A DNA stretch of 64,000 bases. Origin: Rhizobium leguminosarum. Lineage in GTDB: Bacteria; Pseudomonadota; Alphaproteobacteria; Rhizobiales; Rhizobiaceae. The number at the start of each line of letters is the position of its first letter. The stretch's first letter is position 1. Below are positions 56,232-64,000 of the stretch, piece after piece. The notes below the pieces were generated by a model that was given only the letters and a program-made list of their open reading frames with translations, was not told the origin of the DNA and made no database searches. A program made the position numbers and the translations under genes. The stretch is taken from positions 1 through 64,000 of the forward strand of contig NZ_LWBS01000315.1 of the NCBI RefSeq assembly GCF_001652265.1, given 5' to 3'.

Positions 56232-56653
56232 TCAGCCGAGAGCGACGCCGAGTTGTTGCTGCATTACCGAGTCCACTTTGTAGCAATGGAGGATGTTACC
56301 TTCCCATTTTCTAGGTGAAAGACATCGCAACACGGGACATGTATGGTCTTACCGTGGGAGCAAGAGTTCCAGATGCCAAAGCCAGATCGCCTTTATGCGT
56401 TCCCCGAATTGCGAGCTAGACAACAACGATGTTGTCGGCGACACAGACGCTCAACAAGTCACGGTGGGCATCGGGAACGGCACTTACGAAGCCAGCGATA
56501 GATTCACCGATGGCCTGGCCGCGAACTCGACGCCCGAGGTATGTCGCGCATGTATCCCTCGTCGGAAAACATGGCGACGAATTTCTCGACATCCGTTCCT
56601 TCTCCCTCCGCCGCGGCGTAGAGTTCTCGGATTATTGTCTCGTTGCTCAGCAT
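56232..56653 (-). pseudogene. Decayed third SnoaL-like gene
   Basis: The minus strand starts MLSNETIIRELYAAAEGEGT and reads VEKFVAMFSDEGYMRDIP, then shifts frame to GVEFRGQAIGESIAGFVSAV, has an in-frame TAG, goes on with IRGTHKGDLALASGTLAPT and, after another shift, FHLENGKVTS and CYKVDSVMQQQLGVALG with a TGA at 56232-56234. All parts align in order with SnoaL-like proteins, so at least two frameshifts and one nonsense mutation inactivated it. Confidence 0.7.
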
Positions 56654-56732
56654 CGTTGTTCCCTTTCTCCAGCGCGGACACCGACTGATCGTAATATTGC
56701 GGACCAGCCGGTGAGGACATCGTGCAGGCGGT

Positions 56733-57353
56733 TCAGCCGATATCGACGTGCATGGCGAAGTCCCAGGTACCAGCGCCGTTTTTGGCCAGGCCGATCATCA
56801 TCAGGCCAAGCGCCTCGAGCGTCTGGGCCATGTGCAGGCCGCCGACATCGAATGGGCGCAGCCCGAGGCTCTCGAGGAAGGTCGAGACACGCTTTTTCGC
56901 CTCGGCGTCGTCCGCCGCAATAAACGCGTCGAGGGGTTCGCCCTTGGCAAGAACGTGTCCGAAGATCGTGTTGAACGCCTTGACGATGTGTGCTTCCGCG
57001 GGCAAGCCCTTGGCGATCTCTTGTGTGCCAGAGCTGCCGGGAGGGGTGACAAGGCCGGAAAGGTCGGGCGCGACCGGGTTGGCGATGTCAACGACCACCT
57101 TGCCGGCCAGCGTTGACCCAAAGTCGGACACGGCCGCCGCCGCACCGGCATACGGCACGGCGAGAATGACGATGTCGCCCGCAGGCGCGGCGCCGTACGT
57201 CCCTGTGGTCGCTCCGGCTCCAATTTGGTCGGCGATCGCCTGCGCCTTTGTTGCGTTACGGCCTAGAACCTCGACGGTGTGTCCAGCCTTTGCGATACGG
57301 CCGGCGATCGCCGCCGCCATTTTCCCTGAGCCGATGATGCTGATAGTACTCAT
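56733..57353 (-). CDS. NADP-binding oxidoreductase, F420-dependent NADP reductase-like
   Basis: This 206-residue protein starts MSTISIIGSGKMAAAIAGRI and contains GDIVILAVPYAGAAAAV, VVDIANPVAPDLSG and VKAFNTIFGHVLAKG. It is a close paralogue of the protein at 58394 (same start and same GATT, GAAPAGDIVILAVPY blocks), separated from it by the epimerase-like gene. AAGGAG precedes the ATG at 57353, which is preferred over an upstream start. Confidence 0.87.
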   Translation of the reverse strand: MSTISIIGSGKMAAAIAGRIAKAGHTVEVLGRNATKAQAIADQIGAGATTGTYGAAPAGDIVILAVPYAGAAAAVSDFGSTLAGKVVVDIANPVAPDLSGLVTPPGSSGTQEIAKGLPAEAHIVKAFNTIFGHVLAKGEPLDAFIAADDAEAKKRVSTFLESLGLRPFDVGGLHMAQTLEALGLMMIGLAKNGAGTWDFAMHVDIG

Positions 57354-57400
57354 GTGCAGTCTCCTTGCGGGTTGGTTTATGCTCGTGGTGTCCAAACAGG

Positions 57401-58342
57401 TCAGCCGGCCGGAAAGTAGTGACCGTTGTCCAGGTCATTGAGCAGGCCGGGCTGAGTAGGTTCCCAGCCGAGGGTCTGGCGGGTGATGGCATTCGACGCG
57501 GCGACGTCAAGCTTCACCAGATTCGCGAGGAACCCGAAAAAGCCTGGCAGCATCAGCTCATCCGCGGGAATCGGCACGGCCGGCAGGTTCAAGCGGCTGC
57601 CGATGGCTTCGGCGATCTTGCGGAACGGAATAGCCTCGTCGGCAACCGCATGCCAGTTCCTGCCGGCGGGGCTCTTCTCCAGCGCCAGACGGAACACGGC
57701 GGCGAGGTCGCGGGCGTGCACGGCCGACCAATTGTTCTTGCCGTCGCCGGGATAGCCGACGACGCCCTTCTCCTTCGCAAGCCCGATCAGTATCGGGAGG
57801 AAACCGGCGTTGTCGCTCGTGCTGTGCATGATCGTCGGAATCCGTACGACCGAAGAGCGCACGCCTTGCTCGGCGAGGCCGAGCACAGTCGTTTCGACAA
57901 TGTTGCGAACTCGCAGGGTGCCCTTGAACTTCTCGCCGCCAGAAAGGGTGGGATCCTCCTCGGTGGCTGGACGGCCGAGATGTTCCCAACCCGGCGAGCC
58001 GATGCTCCCCGACGTGACCAGCGGCTTTCCGGTCCCCTTCAGAGCCTCACCGTATGCGAGCATGATCTTTTGCTCCGCGGCAGCCACCGCGTCGAGGCCA
58101 CCGGCGGGAAGCAGGTCTTGCCGGTGCGCGACGTGGATAACGCCGTCGGAGTCTGCGGCCGCCGCTTTTAGCCCGTCGAGATCATCGAGGTCGCCGCGAC
58201 GCACCTTGGCACCAAGCGCGGACACCGCCTCAGCAGACTTGTCCGACCGGGCAAGCGCAGTAACCTCGTGACCGGCTGCGATGAGGTCGGAAATGATATA
58301 CGGACCGGAATGGCCGGTCCCACCAGTGACGAAAACGTGCAT
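57401..58342 (-). CDS. NAD-dependent epimerase/dehydratase family protein (extended SDR)
   Basis: This 313-residue protein starts MHVFVTGGTGHSGPYIISDL with TGGTGxxG, then RGDLDDLDGLKAAAADSDGVIHVAH, and NNWSAVHARDLAAVFRLALE, as in SDR_a5-type atypical proteins. The usual YxxxK is not obvious. It lies 48 bp before the 56733 gene and 52 bp after the 58394 gene on the same strand, so the three form an operon divergent from the TetR gene. Confidence 0.87.
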   Translation of the reverse strand: MHVFVTGGTGHSGPYIISDLIAAGHEVTALARSDKSAEAVSALGAKVRRGDLDDLDGLKAAAADSDGVIHVAHRQDLLPAGGLDAVAAAEQKIMLAYGEALKGTGKPLVTSGSIGSPGWEHLGRPATEEDPTLSGGEKFKGTLRVRNIVETTVLGLAEQGVRSSVVRIPTIMHSTSDNAGFLPILIGLAKEKGVVGYPGDGKNNWSAVHARDLAAVFRLALEKSPAGRNWHAVADEAIPFRKIAEAIGSRLNLPAVPIPADELMLPGFFGFLANLVKLDVAASNAITRQTLGWEPTQPGLLNDLDNGHYFPAG

Positions 58343-58393
58343 GTAAATGCTCCTTTGATTGAGGTGATGTGAGAAGTGGTTCTGCCGGTGGAC

Positions 58394-59029
58394 TCAGCCA
58401 GGAAGGCTGACACCGATTGAAAAGTTGCCGTGTTTGACGGAGTGGGTCATGAGGCCCAGCCACAGCATGCAGGCGTGCTCCAGCGTCCGGGCCATGAACA
58501 GCTTTCCGACATCCATCGGGCGCAGGCCGAGGCTCTCGATGAATGCCGAGACGCGTGCCTTCGCCTGCGCGTCGTCGCCGGCGATGAACACGTCCAATGG
58601 GTGGCCCTCGATTGGACCGGCAGCCAGTACGCTGGCGTTCTGGGTGTTGAACGCCTTGACGATATCCGCATCTGCAGGTGCGACCTTGGCGATCTCCTGC
58701 GTCCCGAAACTGTCTTCAGGGGTCAGGAAGCCTGAGAAGTCGGACCTGATGGGGTTGGTGATGTCGACGAGTAGCTTGCCGGCCAGTACTTCGCCGTGTT
58801 GCCTCACCACATTGAGAACGGCAGAATAGGGTACCGCGAGGATGACAATGTCGCCGGCCGGGGCGGCGCCGAAAGCCCGTGTCGTCGCGCCGGCTCCGAG
58901 CTCATCGGCCAGCGTCCGCGCTTTGGCTCCGTCACGAGCCATCACCTCGACGGTGTGTCCGGCTTTGACGCTAAGGCTTGCAATTGCTGCGGCCATACCG
59001 CCTGAGCCGATGATGCTGATAGTGCTCAT
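58394..59029 (-). CDS. NADP-binding oxidoreductase, F420-dependent NADP reductase-like
   Basis: This 211-residue protein starts MSTISIIGSGGMAAAIASLS and contains GDIVILAVPYSAVLNVV, VDITNPIRSDFSGF and VKAFNTQNASVLAAGP. It is the first gene of the operon divergent from the TetR regulator. AAGGAAG precedes the ATG at 59029; the frame is open further upstream without start signals. Confidence 0.87.
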   Translation of the reverse strand: MSTISIIGSGGMAAAIASLSVKAGHTVEVMARDGAKARTLADELGAGATTRAFGAAPAGDIVILAVPYSAVLNVVRQHGEVLAGKLLVDITNPIRSDFSGFLTPEDSFGTQEIAKVAPADADIVKAFNTQNASVLAAGPIEGHPLDVFIAGDDAQAKARVSAFIESLGLRPMDVGKLFMARTLEHACMLWLGLMTHSVKHGNFSIGVSLPG

Positions 59030-59118
59030 GTTCTTCTTCCTTGCCAGTTTCGTGGTGACGCTTGTCTTGTTGTGCGGCAAAGGTCTGTTGCCATCGATGC
59101 GCATGCATCGTATCTATT

Positions 59119-59176
59119 GGATCACCGGTCCATTTATTAGTGGACCACTGATCCACATATACGGTTCACTGATCCA
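59119..59176. promoter_or_regulatory. Candidate TetR operator cluster
   Basis: GGATCACCGGTCCA (59119-59132) and TGGACCACTGATCC (59141-59154) form a dyad with 12 of 14 paired positions around an 8-bp AT spacer. The element ACTGATCCA occurs at 59147-59155 and again at 59168-59176. The cluster lies in the divergent region between the NADP-binding operon and the TetR gene, so both could be repressed. Confidence 0.6.
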
Positions 59177-59192
59177 TTTATCAAGGCGCTTC

Positions 59193-59774
59193 ATGCGATC
59201 CGACGCAAAAAAGAACTATGACCATCTCCTCGCAATCGCGCGCGACGTCGTAAGCGAGCACGGTACCGACGTGTCGATGCGCGATATCGCCCGCCGCGCG
59301 GGGGTTGGCTTGGCCACGCTGCTCCGTCATTTCCCAACGCGAGAAGCGCTATTCGAAGCGTTGCTTCGGACGAACCTGGACGCCCTGACGCAGAGGGCAG
59401 GTGAACTCGAAGCGTCGACTTCACCTGCCGAAGCGCTCCTGACCTGGTTTCGCGAATGGATCGCGTTCGCCCGAAGCCATAGAGGTGTCGTCGCATTGAT
59501 GGCGGCCGCCCACACGAACCCGGAATCCGCTCTTTATGCATCGTGCGCGGCGCTGCACGCAGCAAGCGCGCGACTGTTGCTCCACGCTCAGGCCGAGGGA
59601 ACGGCTCGCATAGACATGACTGGAGACGACCTGTTCGGCCTCATGTCGGCGCTCGGCTGGCTCGTCGACCTACCCTCGTTCGCGCCGCGGGCGGGTTATC
59701 TCGTTGACATCGTCGCAACCGCAATCCTGACAGATCGGCCTGGCAACGATGTCGAGGATCAACGCGCTGGATAA
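59193..59774 (+). CDS. TetR family transcriptional regulator
   Basis: This 193-residue regulator has the N-terminal helix-turn-helix HLLAIARDVVSEHGTDVSMRDIARRAGVGLATLLRHFPTREALFEALL (residues 10-57) and an all-helical ligand domain with the SbtR-like C-terminal pattern. The ATG at 59193 begins just before the first helix; a much longer open frame upstream overlaps the divergent gene and is rejected. Confidence 0.92.
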   Translation: MRSDAKKNYDHLLAIARDVVSEHGTDVSMRDIARRAGVGLATLLRHFPTREALFEALLRTNLDALTQRAGELEASTSPAEALLTWFREWIAFARSHRGVVALMAAAHTNPESALYASCAALHAASARLLLHAQAEGTARIDMTGDDLFGLMSALGWLVDLPSFAPRAGYLVDIVATAILTDRPGNDVEDQRAG

Positions 59775-59991
59775 TGCTCCGGTGGGTTGCTCAACCCCCG
59801 ACGCGATCTCACTGTAACCCGCGCCACCGGGAAAGTTGTCGCCGGCAGCGCGTGGGAGGTTTGGGAGGCTCAAGGCATCCGGCTTGGGCAAATCAAGCGC
59901 CGCGATCTTCGCCCTAGAGGGCGACCTGCTCGCGTGCGGCGACGTCCGGCATGCCAACATTCGCCACTTGTTCCAGTGCGGCCGCGGCGCC

Positions 59992-60751
59992 CTGGACTCA
60001 TTGACGTTCGACCAGATTCAGGCTCTTCCTTGCCGTCGTCGATCAAGGAAGCTTTTCGAAAGCCGCGAAAAAACTAAATCGCGCGCAGTCGGCTGTGACC
60101 TATGGAATTCAGAAACTCGAAGCGCAGGTCGGACTGCCGCTATTCGATCGCACCGCATATCGAAGCGCCCTGACCGAGGCGGGATCGGCGCTGCTGTTGC
60201 GGGCCCGCCGGATTGCGGAGGAAACCAATGCCTTCCGTGACGCTGCACGCAGTCTGGCGAGCGGTCTGGAAGCCGAACTGACGATCGTGATGGATTCGAT
60301 GTTTCCGATGCCGCCGGTGGTGGAGGCGTTGCGTGCCCTCACGAAGCAGTTCCCGACCGTGCCGCCCCGCGTCTATGTACAATCGCTCGGATCTGCAGCC
60401 GAACGGGTGCTCGACGGCACCTGCATGATCGGCTTAATGCAGTTGGTGTTCACCGACATGGCTTTGCTCAAGCGTTTCCCGTTGCTCACCGTAGGCCTTG
60501 TACCGGTGGCCGCACCCGGTCATCCGCTGGCGATGATCGATGGTCCTATCGACACGCACGTCCTGCACGACCATGTGCAACTCGTACTGACCGACCGCTT
60601 AACACTGACGGCAGGGCGCGACTATGGCGTTTTGTCCGTTCATACCTGGCGTCTGGCCGACCTCGGTGCGAAGCACTCGATGCTGCTGGCAGGTCTTGGA
60701 TGGGGAAACATGCCTCTCCATCTGGTCGAAGCCGACATTGGTTTTCAATGA
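59992..60751 (+). pseudogene. LysR family regulator, frameshifted and 3'-truncated
   Basis: The original N-terminus reads LDSLTFDQI, then an extra C at 60019 shifts the frame; after it come RLFLAVVDQGSFSKAAKKLN and RAQSAVTYGIQKLEAQVGLPL, the LysR helix-turn-helix. The expected ATG is a CTG. The effector domain runs to GLGWGNMPLHLVEADIGFQ and stops about 60 residues early. A shortened product could start at 60095 but would lack the DNA-binding helices. Confidence 0.75.
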
Positions 60752-60932
60752 GTGGAACTTAGAGGGTCGAAGAACAGTTGAGTCGGGACCGAATTGTCAT
60801 GTCGGGGAGGTGCATTTTTTGATCAAAAGTTCATTACCAGGCACCTCCGCCATCGGCGACAAGAAAGTTCGGGCAGCCCACAATCTTCCGGTGCCCGAAT
60901 TTGCCGGCGATCGAGGGCGAGGCCCATTTCGA

Positions 60933-61361
60933 ATGGTTTCGACAAGAATTGCGAAGAGACCTCTGCCTTCTTCGAAGAAAGTCTTGTCCACGTTTCTATT
61001 CCTATGGCTCGCTTCTTGCGCAAACCAGGATGATCAATTCCAGAAGCGAATGCAAGAAATCCTCTTATGGAGCGCTACTGCCGAGATGATCCTCAATGCC
61101 CGTCTTGGCGCACTTGTTCCAAAGGGCTTTACCGATCTTGCAGTGGAGCGGTGTCAAAAACAGATCGTGGATCTTGCATCGCAGCTGCCGCAAACGTCGA
61201 AATACGCCGAGGCAAGAGCGAATATCGTTAGACTGGACAGACTGATCGCCGCGGCGGATGACGAGATTGGTCGTGGTCGTTTTGAACAGGCCCATCTGCA
61301 CCTGATCGAGCTCCACCAGTCCGCAGTGGAATTGCGTAGAACCTCTGGTGCTGACGGATGA
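60933..61361 (+). CDS. Small predicted lipoprotein
   Basis: This 142-residue protein has a basic N-terminus, a hydrophobic stretch VLSTFLFLWLASC with a lipobox (LASC, Cys about residue 29) and a mostly helical polar remainder. Its stop overlaps the start of the Nramp-like gene (ATGA), so the two are coupled. I do not recognise a family. The ATG at 60933 gives the best signal peptide; a strong ribosome binding site is not visible. Confidence 0.65.
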   Translation: MVSTRIAKRPLPSSKKVLSTFLFLWLASCANQDDQFQKRMQEILLWSATAEMILNARLGALVPKGFTDLAVERCQKQIVDLASQLPQTSKYAEARANIVRLDRLIAAADDEIGRGRFEQAHLHLIELHQSAVELRRTSGADG

Positions 61362-62572
61362 AAAAGCTGCTCCAGATATCGCTAGGGATCATAACCAGCG
61401 TCGGGGGATTTGTAGAAACCGGTCAGATCGCTACGTCGAGCCAAGCCGGAGCAGCATATGGCTTCAGCCTACTTTGGGCCGTTGTCCTCGGCACGGTCTG
61501 CCTTATTTTCCTGATTGAAATGTCCGGGCGATTTGCCATCGCGAGCCATCACACAGTTGCCGATGGGGTGAGGGAGCGCTTCGGATCGAATTATTTCATA
61601 CTCACTCTGTTGATAATCTCGATCGTCAATCTGCTCGTTCTGGCTTCTGAGATCGGGGGCGTTGCGCTGGCATTGCAATTCGTGAGCGGGGTACGTTTTC
61701 AATGGTGGGCCTTGCCGGTTGCTTTCACGGTGTGGCTTCTGCTCTGGAAAGGTACTTTCGGCACCATCGAGAACGGTGTCGCTATTTTGGGGTTGGTGGC
61801 GCTCTCTTTCGTGGTGGGAGCGCTGGTCATGGACCCGCCTTGGGCGGAGGTGGTGAAAGGGTTCGTGCCGACGCTACCGAACAAAGATCCGATACACTAC
61901 GGTTTCATTGCCATCAGTATTCTCGGCGCCATCATATCCCCGTTTCTGTTCCTGTTTTATTCGTCAGGGGCGATTGAAGAAAAATGGGATGGAAGTTTCT
62001 TTACCGCCAATCGCGTGATCGCGACGATCGGGATGACGTTCGGCGCCGTCATTTCAATTGCAATCCTAGTTCTGGCTGCAATCATTTATCCGCCGCTGGG
62101 CATCAACGACATCGAGGGGTATGACCAGATTGCGATCTTGACCCCCGCATTGGGCAAATGGGGCTTTTATCTTTTCGCAGCTTCGCTCGGGATCACTTGC
62201 TTCGGTGCCGCGCTCGAAGCGAGCCTGGCACAGGCTTATATGGTTGCCCAAGGCTTCGGCTGGAATTGGTCTGAAGACGCCAAACCCAGGACCGATCCGG
62301 CCTTCGCTCTCGTCTATACGGGCTTCCTCAGCGTCGCAGTCTTGCTGATCGCAATTGGACTCGATCCACTTCATCTGACGATATTTTCAATGGCGATCAC
62401 GGCCTTGAGCTTGCCGTTCGGCGTCGGTCCATTTTTGTTTTTGATGAACGATCGCAATTTTGTCGGAGTTCATCGAAACGGGTGGATCAGCAATGCCGCA
62501 GTGCTGATCATCATAGGCCTGTCATTCGTCGTCGCCCTCATAACGATTCCCCTGCAAATCTTTGGAGGATGA
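61358..62572 (+). CDS. Nramp-related divalent cation transporter with altered metal-site motifs
   Basis: This 404-residue membrane protein has the eleven-helix Nramp layout. Helix 1 reads SVGGFVETGQIATSSQAGAAYGFSLLW; in true Mn/Fe transporters the DPGN motif occupies the ETGQ position. Helix 6 reads ILGAIISPFLFLFYSS, where canonical proteins have MPH. The metal-binding Asp, Asn and Met are therefore replaced, as in Nramp-related magnesium transporters and other divergent branches. Cargo is open. It is coupled to the lipoprotein gene upstream and followed after one base by a PRC-barrel gene. Confidence 0.8.
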   Translation: MKKLLQISLGIITSVGGFVETGQIATSSQAGAAYGFSLLWAVVLGTVCLIFLIEMSGRFAIASHHTVADGVRERFGSNYFILTLLIISIVNLLVLASEIGGVALALQFVSGVRFQWWALPVAFTVWLLLWKGTFGTIENGVAILGLVALSFVVGALVMDPPWAEVVKGFVPTLPNKDPIHYGFIAISILGAIISPFLFLFYSSGAIEEKWDGSFFTANRVIATIGMTFGAVISIAILVLAAIIYPPLGINDIEGYDQIAILTPALGKWGFYLFAASLGITCFGAALEASLAQAYMVAQGFGWNWSEDAKPRTDPAFALVYTGFLSVAVLLIAIGLDPLHLTIFSMAITALSLPFGVGPFLFLMNDRNFVGVHRNGWISNAAVLIIIGLSFVVALITIPLQIFGG

Positions 62573-62573
62573 C

Positions 62574-62939
62574 ATGAATCTGGTCCGCGATGTTCTTGAC
62601 AAGCAAGTGGTCGATAAGGAGCAACATCGTATCGGCAAGGTGGACGGTATCGTATTGAAGCTGTCTGACGACGAGCCACCCAAGGTCGCCTTCATCGAAA
62701 TGGGCAGTTTGACACTATCGCGGCGGATCGGTCTTCGGCCCTATCGTTGGATGCTTTGGATTTGCAATACCACAGGCGCAAAGAGCACAGCGAGGGCTTT
62801 CCGCGTGCCGTGGTCAAGCGTGAGAGATGTCGGGGTCGACATCGAGGTGGATGTGGACCGGCGCGAGACGCCGCTGGAACGATGCCAGGATTGGCTCAGG
62901 CGCCACGTGATCAACCGGATCCCGGGAGGACTATCATGA
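62574..62939 (+). CDS. PRC-barrel domain protein 1
   Basis: This 121-residue protein starts NLVRDVLDKQVVDKEQHRIG and KVDGIVLKLSDDEPPKVAFI, the beta-barrel pattern of PRC domains. The rest (about 60-121) has VPWSSVRDVGVDIEVDVDR. GGAGG precedes the ATG. Its stop overlaps the next start (ATGA). PRC domains often regulate or bind nucleic acid or metal partners; here they may sense the transporter cargo. Confidence 0.75.
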   Translation: MNLVRDVLDKQVVDKEQHRIGKVDGIVLKLSDDEPPKVAFIEMGSLTLSRRIGLRPYRWMLWICNTTGAKSTARAFRVPWSSVRDVGVDIEVDVDRRETPLERCQDWLRRHVINRIPGGLS

Positions 62940-63244
62940 GTGAGGTTCAACTCGAATTGCTGCTGGGCAAACAGGTTTATGACCTTGATGGCAAGCCGGT
63001 CGGGCGTCTGGAAGAGATCAAGGCGGAAACTCGCGGCACAGATATTTATGTCGTTGAATATCACCTTGGTGCCTACAGTCTTTTTGAAAGGCTTTCCGCC
63101 CTTGCCATCGGCCGCGCCATCCTGGCCGCTATGGTTGCAGGAAGGTGTCGCAAGAAATCGGTGCCATGGGACAAGCTCGACATGCGTGATCTTGAGCATC
63201 TGCGGGTGAAGTACTCTGAAGCCGATTTGCAATGCTCCGATTGA
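62936..63244 (+). CDS. PRC-barrel domain protein 2
   Basis: This 102-residue protein starts MSEVQLELLLGKQVYDLDGK and PVGRLEEIKAETRGTDIYVV, again a PRC-barrel pattern, ending with VPWDKLDMRDLEHLRVKY. The shared VPW-x-x-(L/V)-x-D element shows both are related. GGGAGGA precedes the ATG. It is the last gene of the lipoprotein-Nramp-PRC-PRC operon. Confidence 0.75.
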   Translation: MSEVQLELLLGKQVYDLDGKPVGRLEEIKAETRGTDIYVVEYHLGAYSLFERLSALAIGRAILAAMVAGRCRKKSVPWDKLDMRDLEHLRVKYSEADLQCSD

Positions 63245-63299
63245 AGCCGTCTTGGCCGATTGGCACTCGTCGCCTGTGGCCGCTGTTTTGAGCTATCCA

Positions 63300-63440
63300 C
63301 GTGCCCGAGCGCGCGCCGCTCGGATATTTCATGCCTTTGAGACTTTGCGTGACGTCCAGATAGACCTCATCGAGCGACAGCGGCTCGATCAGCGGTTTGT
63401 ATTCGCGAAAAGTGAGGGAAATGCTGGGGTAGGCCGCAGC
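63300..63440 (-). pseudogene. Remnant of DNA polymerase IV (dinB)
   Basis: The minus strand encodes FREYKPLIEPLSLDEVYLDV and TQSLKGMKYPSG, the palm-domain motif of Y-family polymerases, where SLDE carries catalytic acidic residues. The flanks shift frame and do not continue the protein, so this is a short fragment of a roughly 350-residue gene. Confidence 0.65.
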
Positions 63441-63531
63441 CCTTGGCATCGACCGAGATGCCGGAGGATGATATGGACGGACGGTCGAGGAAGCCGCAGC
63501 ATCTGGCTCGATTTCGCGCCTCAACGCTCCG

Positions 63532-64000
63532 TTAGGTTGGGCGCGTGAGATAGCCTGCCAAGCCGATGACCAGACAGGCTGCGGTGACGAATAGGATGAT
63601 CTGGAATGTGAGAGAGGGCCCGCCGGCATTCTGAGCGATCCATCCAAATACAGCCGAGGAAATCGCAACACCGAAAAATACGAGGGTGTTCAGGAAACCC
63701 AACAAAATGCCTCTTCGCTTAGAGGGCGCGAGTTCCTGCGCCTCGGCCATAACTAAGGGATGAAGGTTGCCGGTCGAGTACAGCAGGCAAATCAGCCCAA
63801 CGGCAGCGACAATACTGGAGGCGGGCGAAACAGCCATCGCAAAAGTAGCGATCGTCGCGGCGGTCATCCCGCACGTCACGATGATTCGCGGCGACACCCT
63901 GGATATGAGTGCCGGTATAGCAAAGGACGTCGCTATGCCGACCGCGCTGACAATCGTCAGCGCGAAGCTTGAAACGGTCTGATCGGCGTAGAAAACCCCG
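63532..64000 (-). CDS. MFS transporter, C-terminal part (runs off the window)
   Basis: The visible 156 codons encode the last helices of a major facilitator superfamily protein: VFYADQTVSSFALTIVSAVG at the edge, IIVTCGMTAATIATFAMAVS, the loop APSKRRGILLGFLNTLVFFG and FQIILFVTAACLVIGLAGYL. The frame is open to the window end. Family is clear, substrate is not. It may be an arabinose- or drug-efflux-type member. Confidence 0.8.
   Translation of the reverse strand, partial: GVFYADQTVSSFALTIVSAVGIATSFAIPALISRVSPRIIVTCGMTAATIATFAMAVSPASSIVAAVGLICLLYSTGNLHPLVMAEAQELAPSKRRGILLGFLNTLVFFGVAISSAVFGWIAQNAGGPSLTFQIILFVTAACLVIGLAGYLTRPT

Noticed and set aside
58842..59192. Upstream extension of the TetR frame
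   Set aside because: It runs antisense through the divergent NADP-binding gene; the TetR helix-turn-helix begins just after the ATG at 59193.

Overview
The window reads as accessory DNA, probably plasmid or chromid, from an alphaproteobacterium of the Rhizobiales (Rhizobium, Agrobacterium or Ensifer type). This is inferred from the high-GC coding bias, the many ABC importers and short-chain dehydrogenase/regulator pairs, and an sRNA locus with CCUCCC loops of the kind described in rhizobia. I saw no rRNA, tRNA, CRISPR array or intact insertion sequence. Many genes are truncated or frameshifted, which suggests repeated gain and decay.

Bases 1-3600 hold the edge of a chemoreceptor-like gene, a remnant of a CPA1 cation/proton antiporter, the potassium transporter kup, and a remnant of a SnoaL-like gene. 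Bases 3600-27650 form the most coherent part. It is a complete aerobic nicotinate pathway: nicAB on the plus strand and nicC-D-E-F-X plus a MarR gene (nicR-like) on the minus strand, diverging from a promoter region with two identical 12-bp palindromes. Downstream of nicAB, on the same strand, come two large glycosidases (GH106-like and MGH1-like), a PotFGHI-type ABC importer, a cysteine hydrolase, a second MarR regulator related to the first, a GH3 glycosidase, a split XdhC and a MocA-like enzyme. The last two probably mature the molybdenum cofactor of NicAB. No NicT-type permease is present, so the ABC importer is the obvious uptake candidate. The combination suggests scavenging of a glycosylated pyridine compound from plants that feeds the nicotinate pathway; this is inference.

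Bases 28100-34060 carry a small hydrophilic protein, a metallophosphoesterase, two genes that lost their 5' ends and now meet head to head (a gamma-butyrobetaine-dioxygenase-like gene and a SulP transporter), and an intact GGDEF-EAL protein. Bases 34300-39000 hold SDR and NmrA oxidoreductases with HxlR and AraC regulators, and a DUF1097 membrane protein. Bases 39340-45212 are one minus-strand operon: a polar-amino-acid-type ABC importer, an MmgE/PrpD protein and an FMN monooxygenase.

Bases 45213-46171 contain a probable small RNA made of four consecutive hairpins, each showing an anti-Shine-Dalgarno CCUCCC motif in its loop and the last acting as a terminator. Bases 46172-60750 hold further SDR, NADP-binding, SnoaL-like, GH15 and regulator genes (LysR, LysR, TetR), with at least four pseudogenes. 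Bases 60930-63244 form a compact operon of a lipoprotein, an Nramp-like transporter with altered metal-site motifs and two PRC-barrel proteins. The window ends in a dinB remnant and the 3' part of an MFS transporter.
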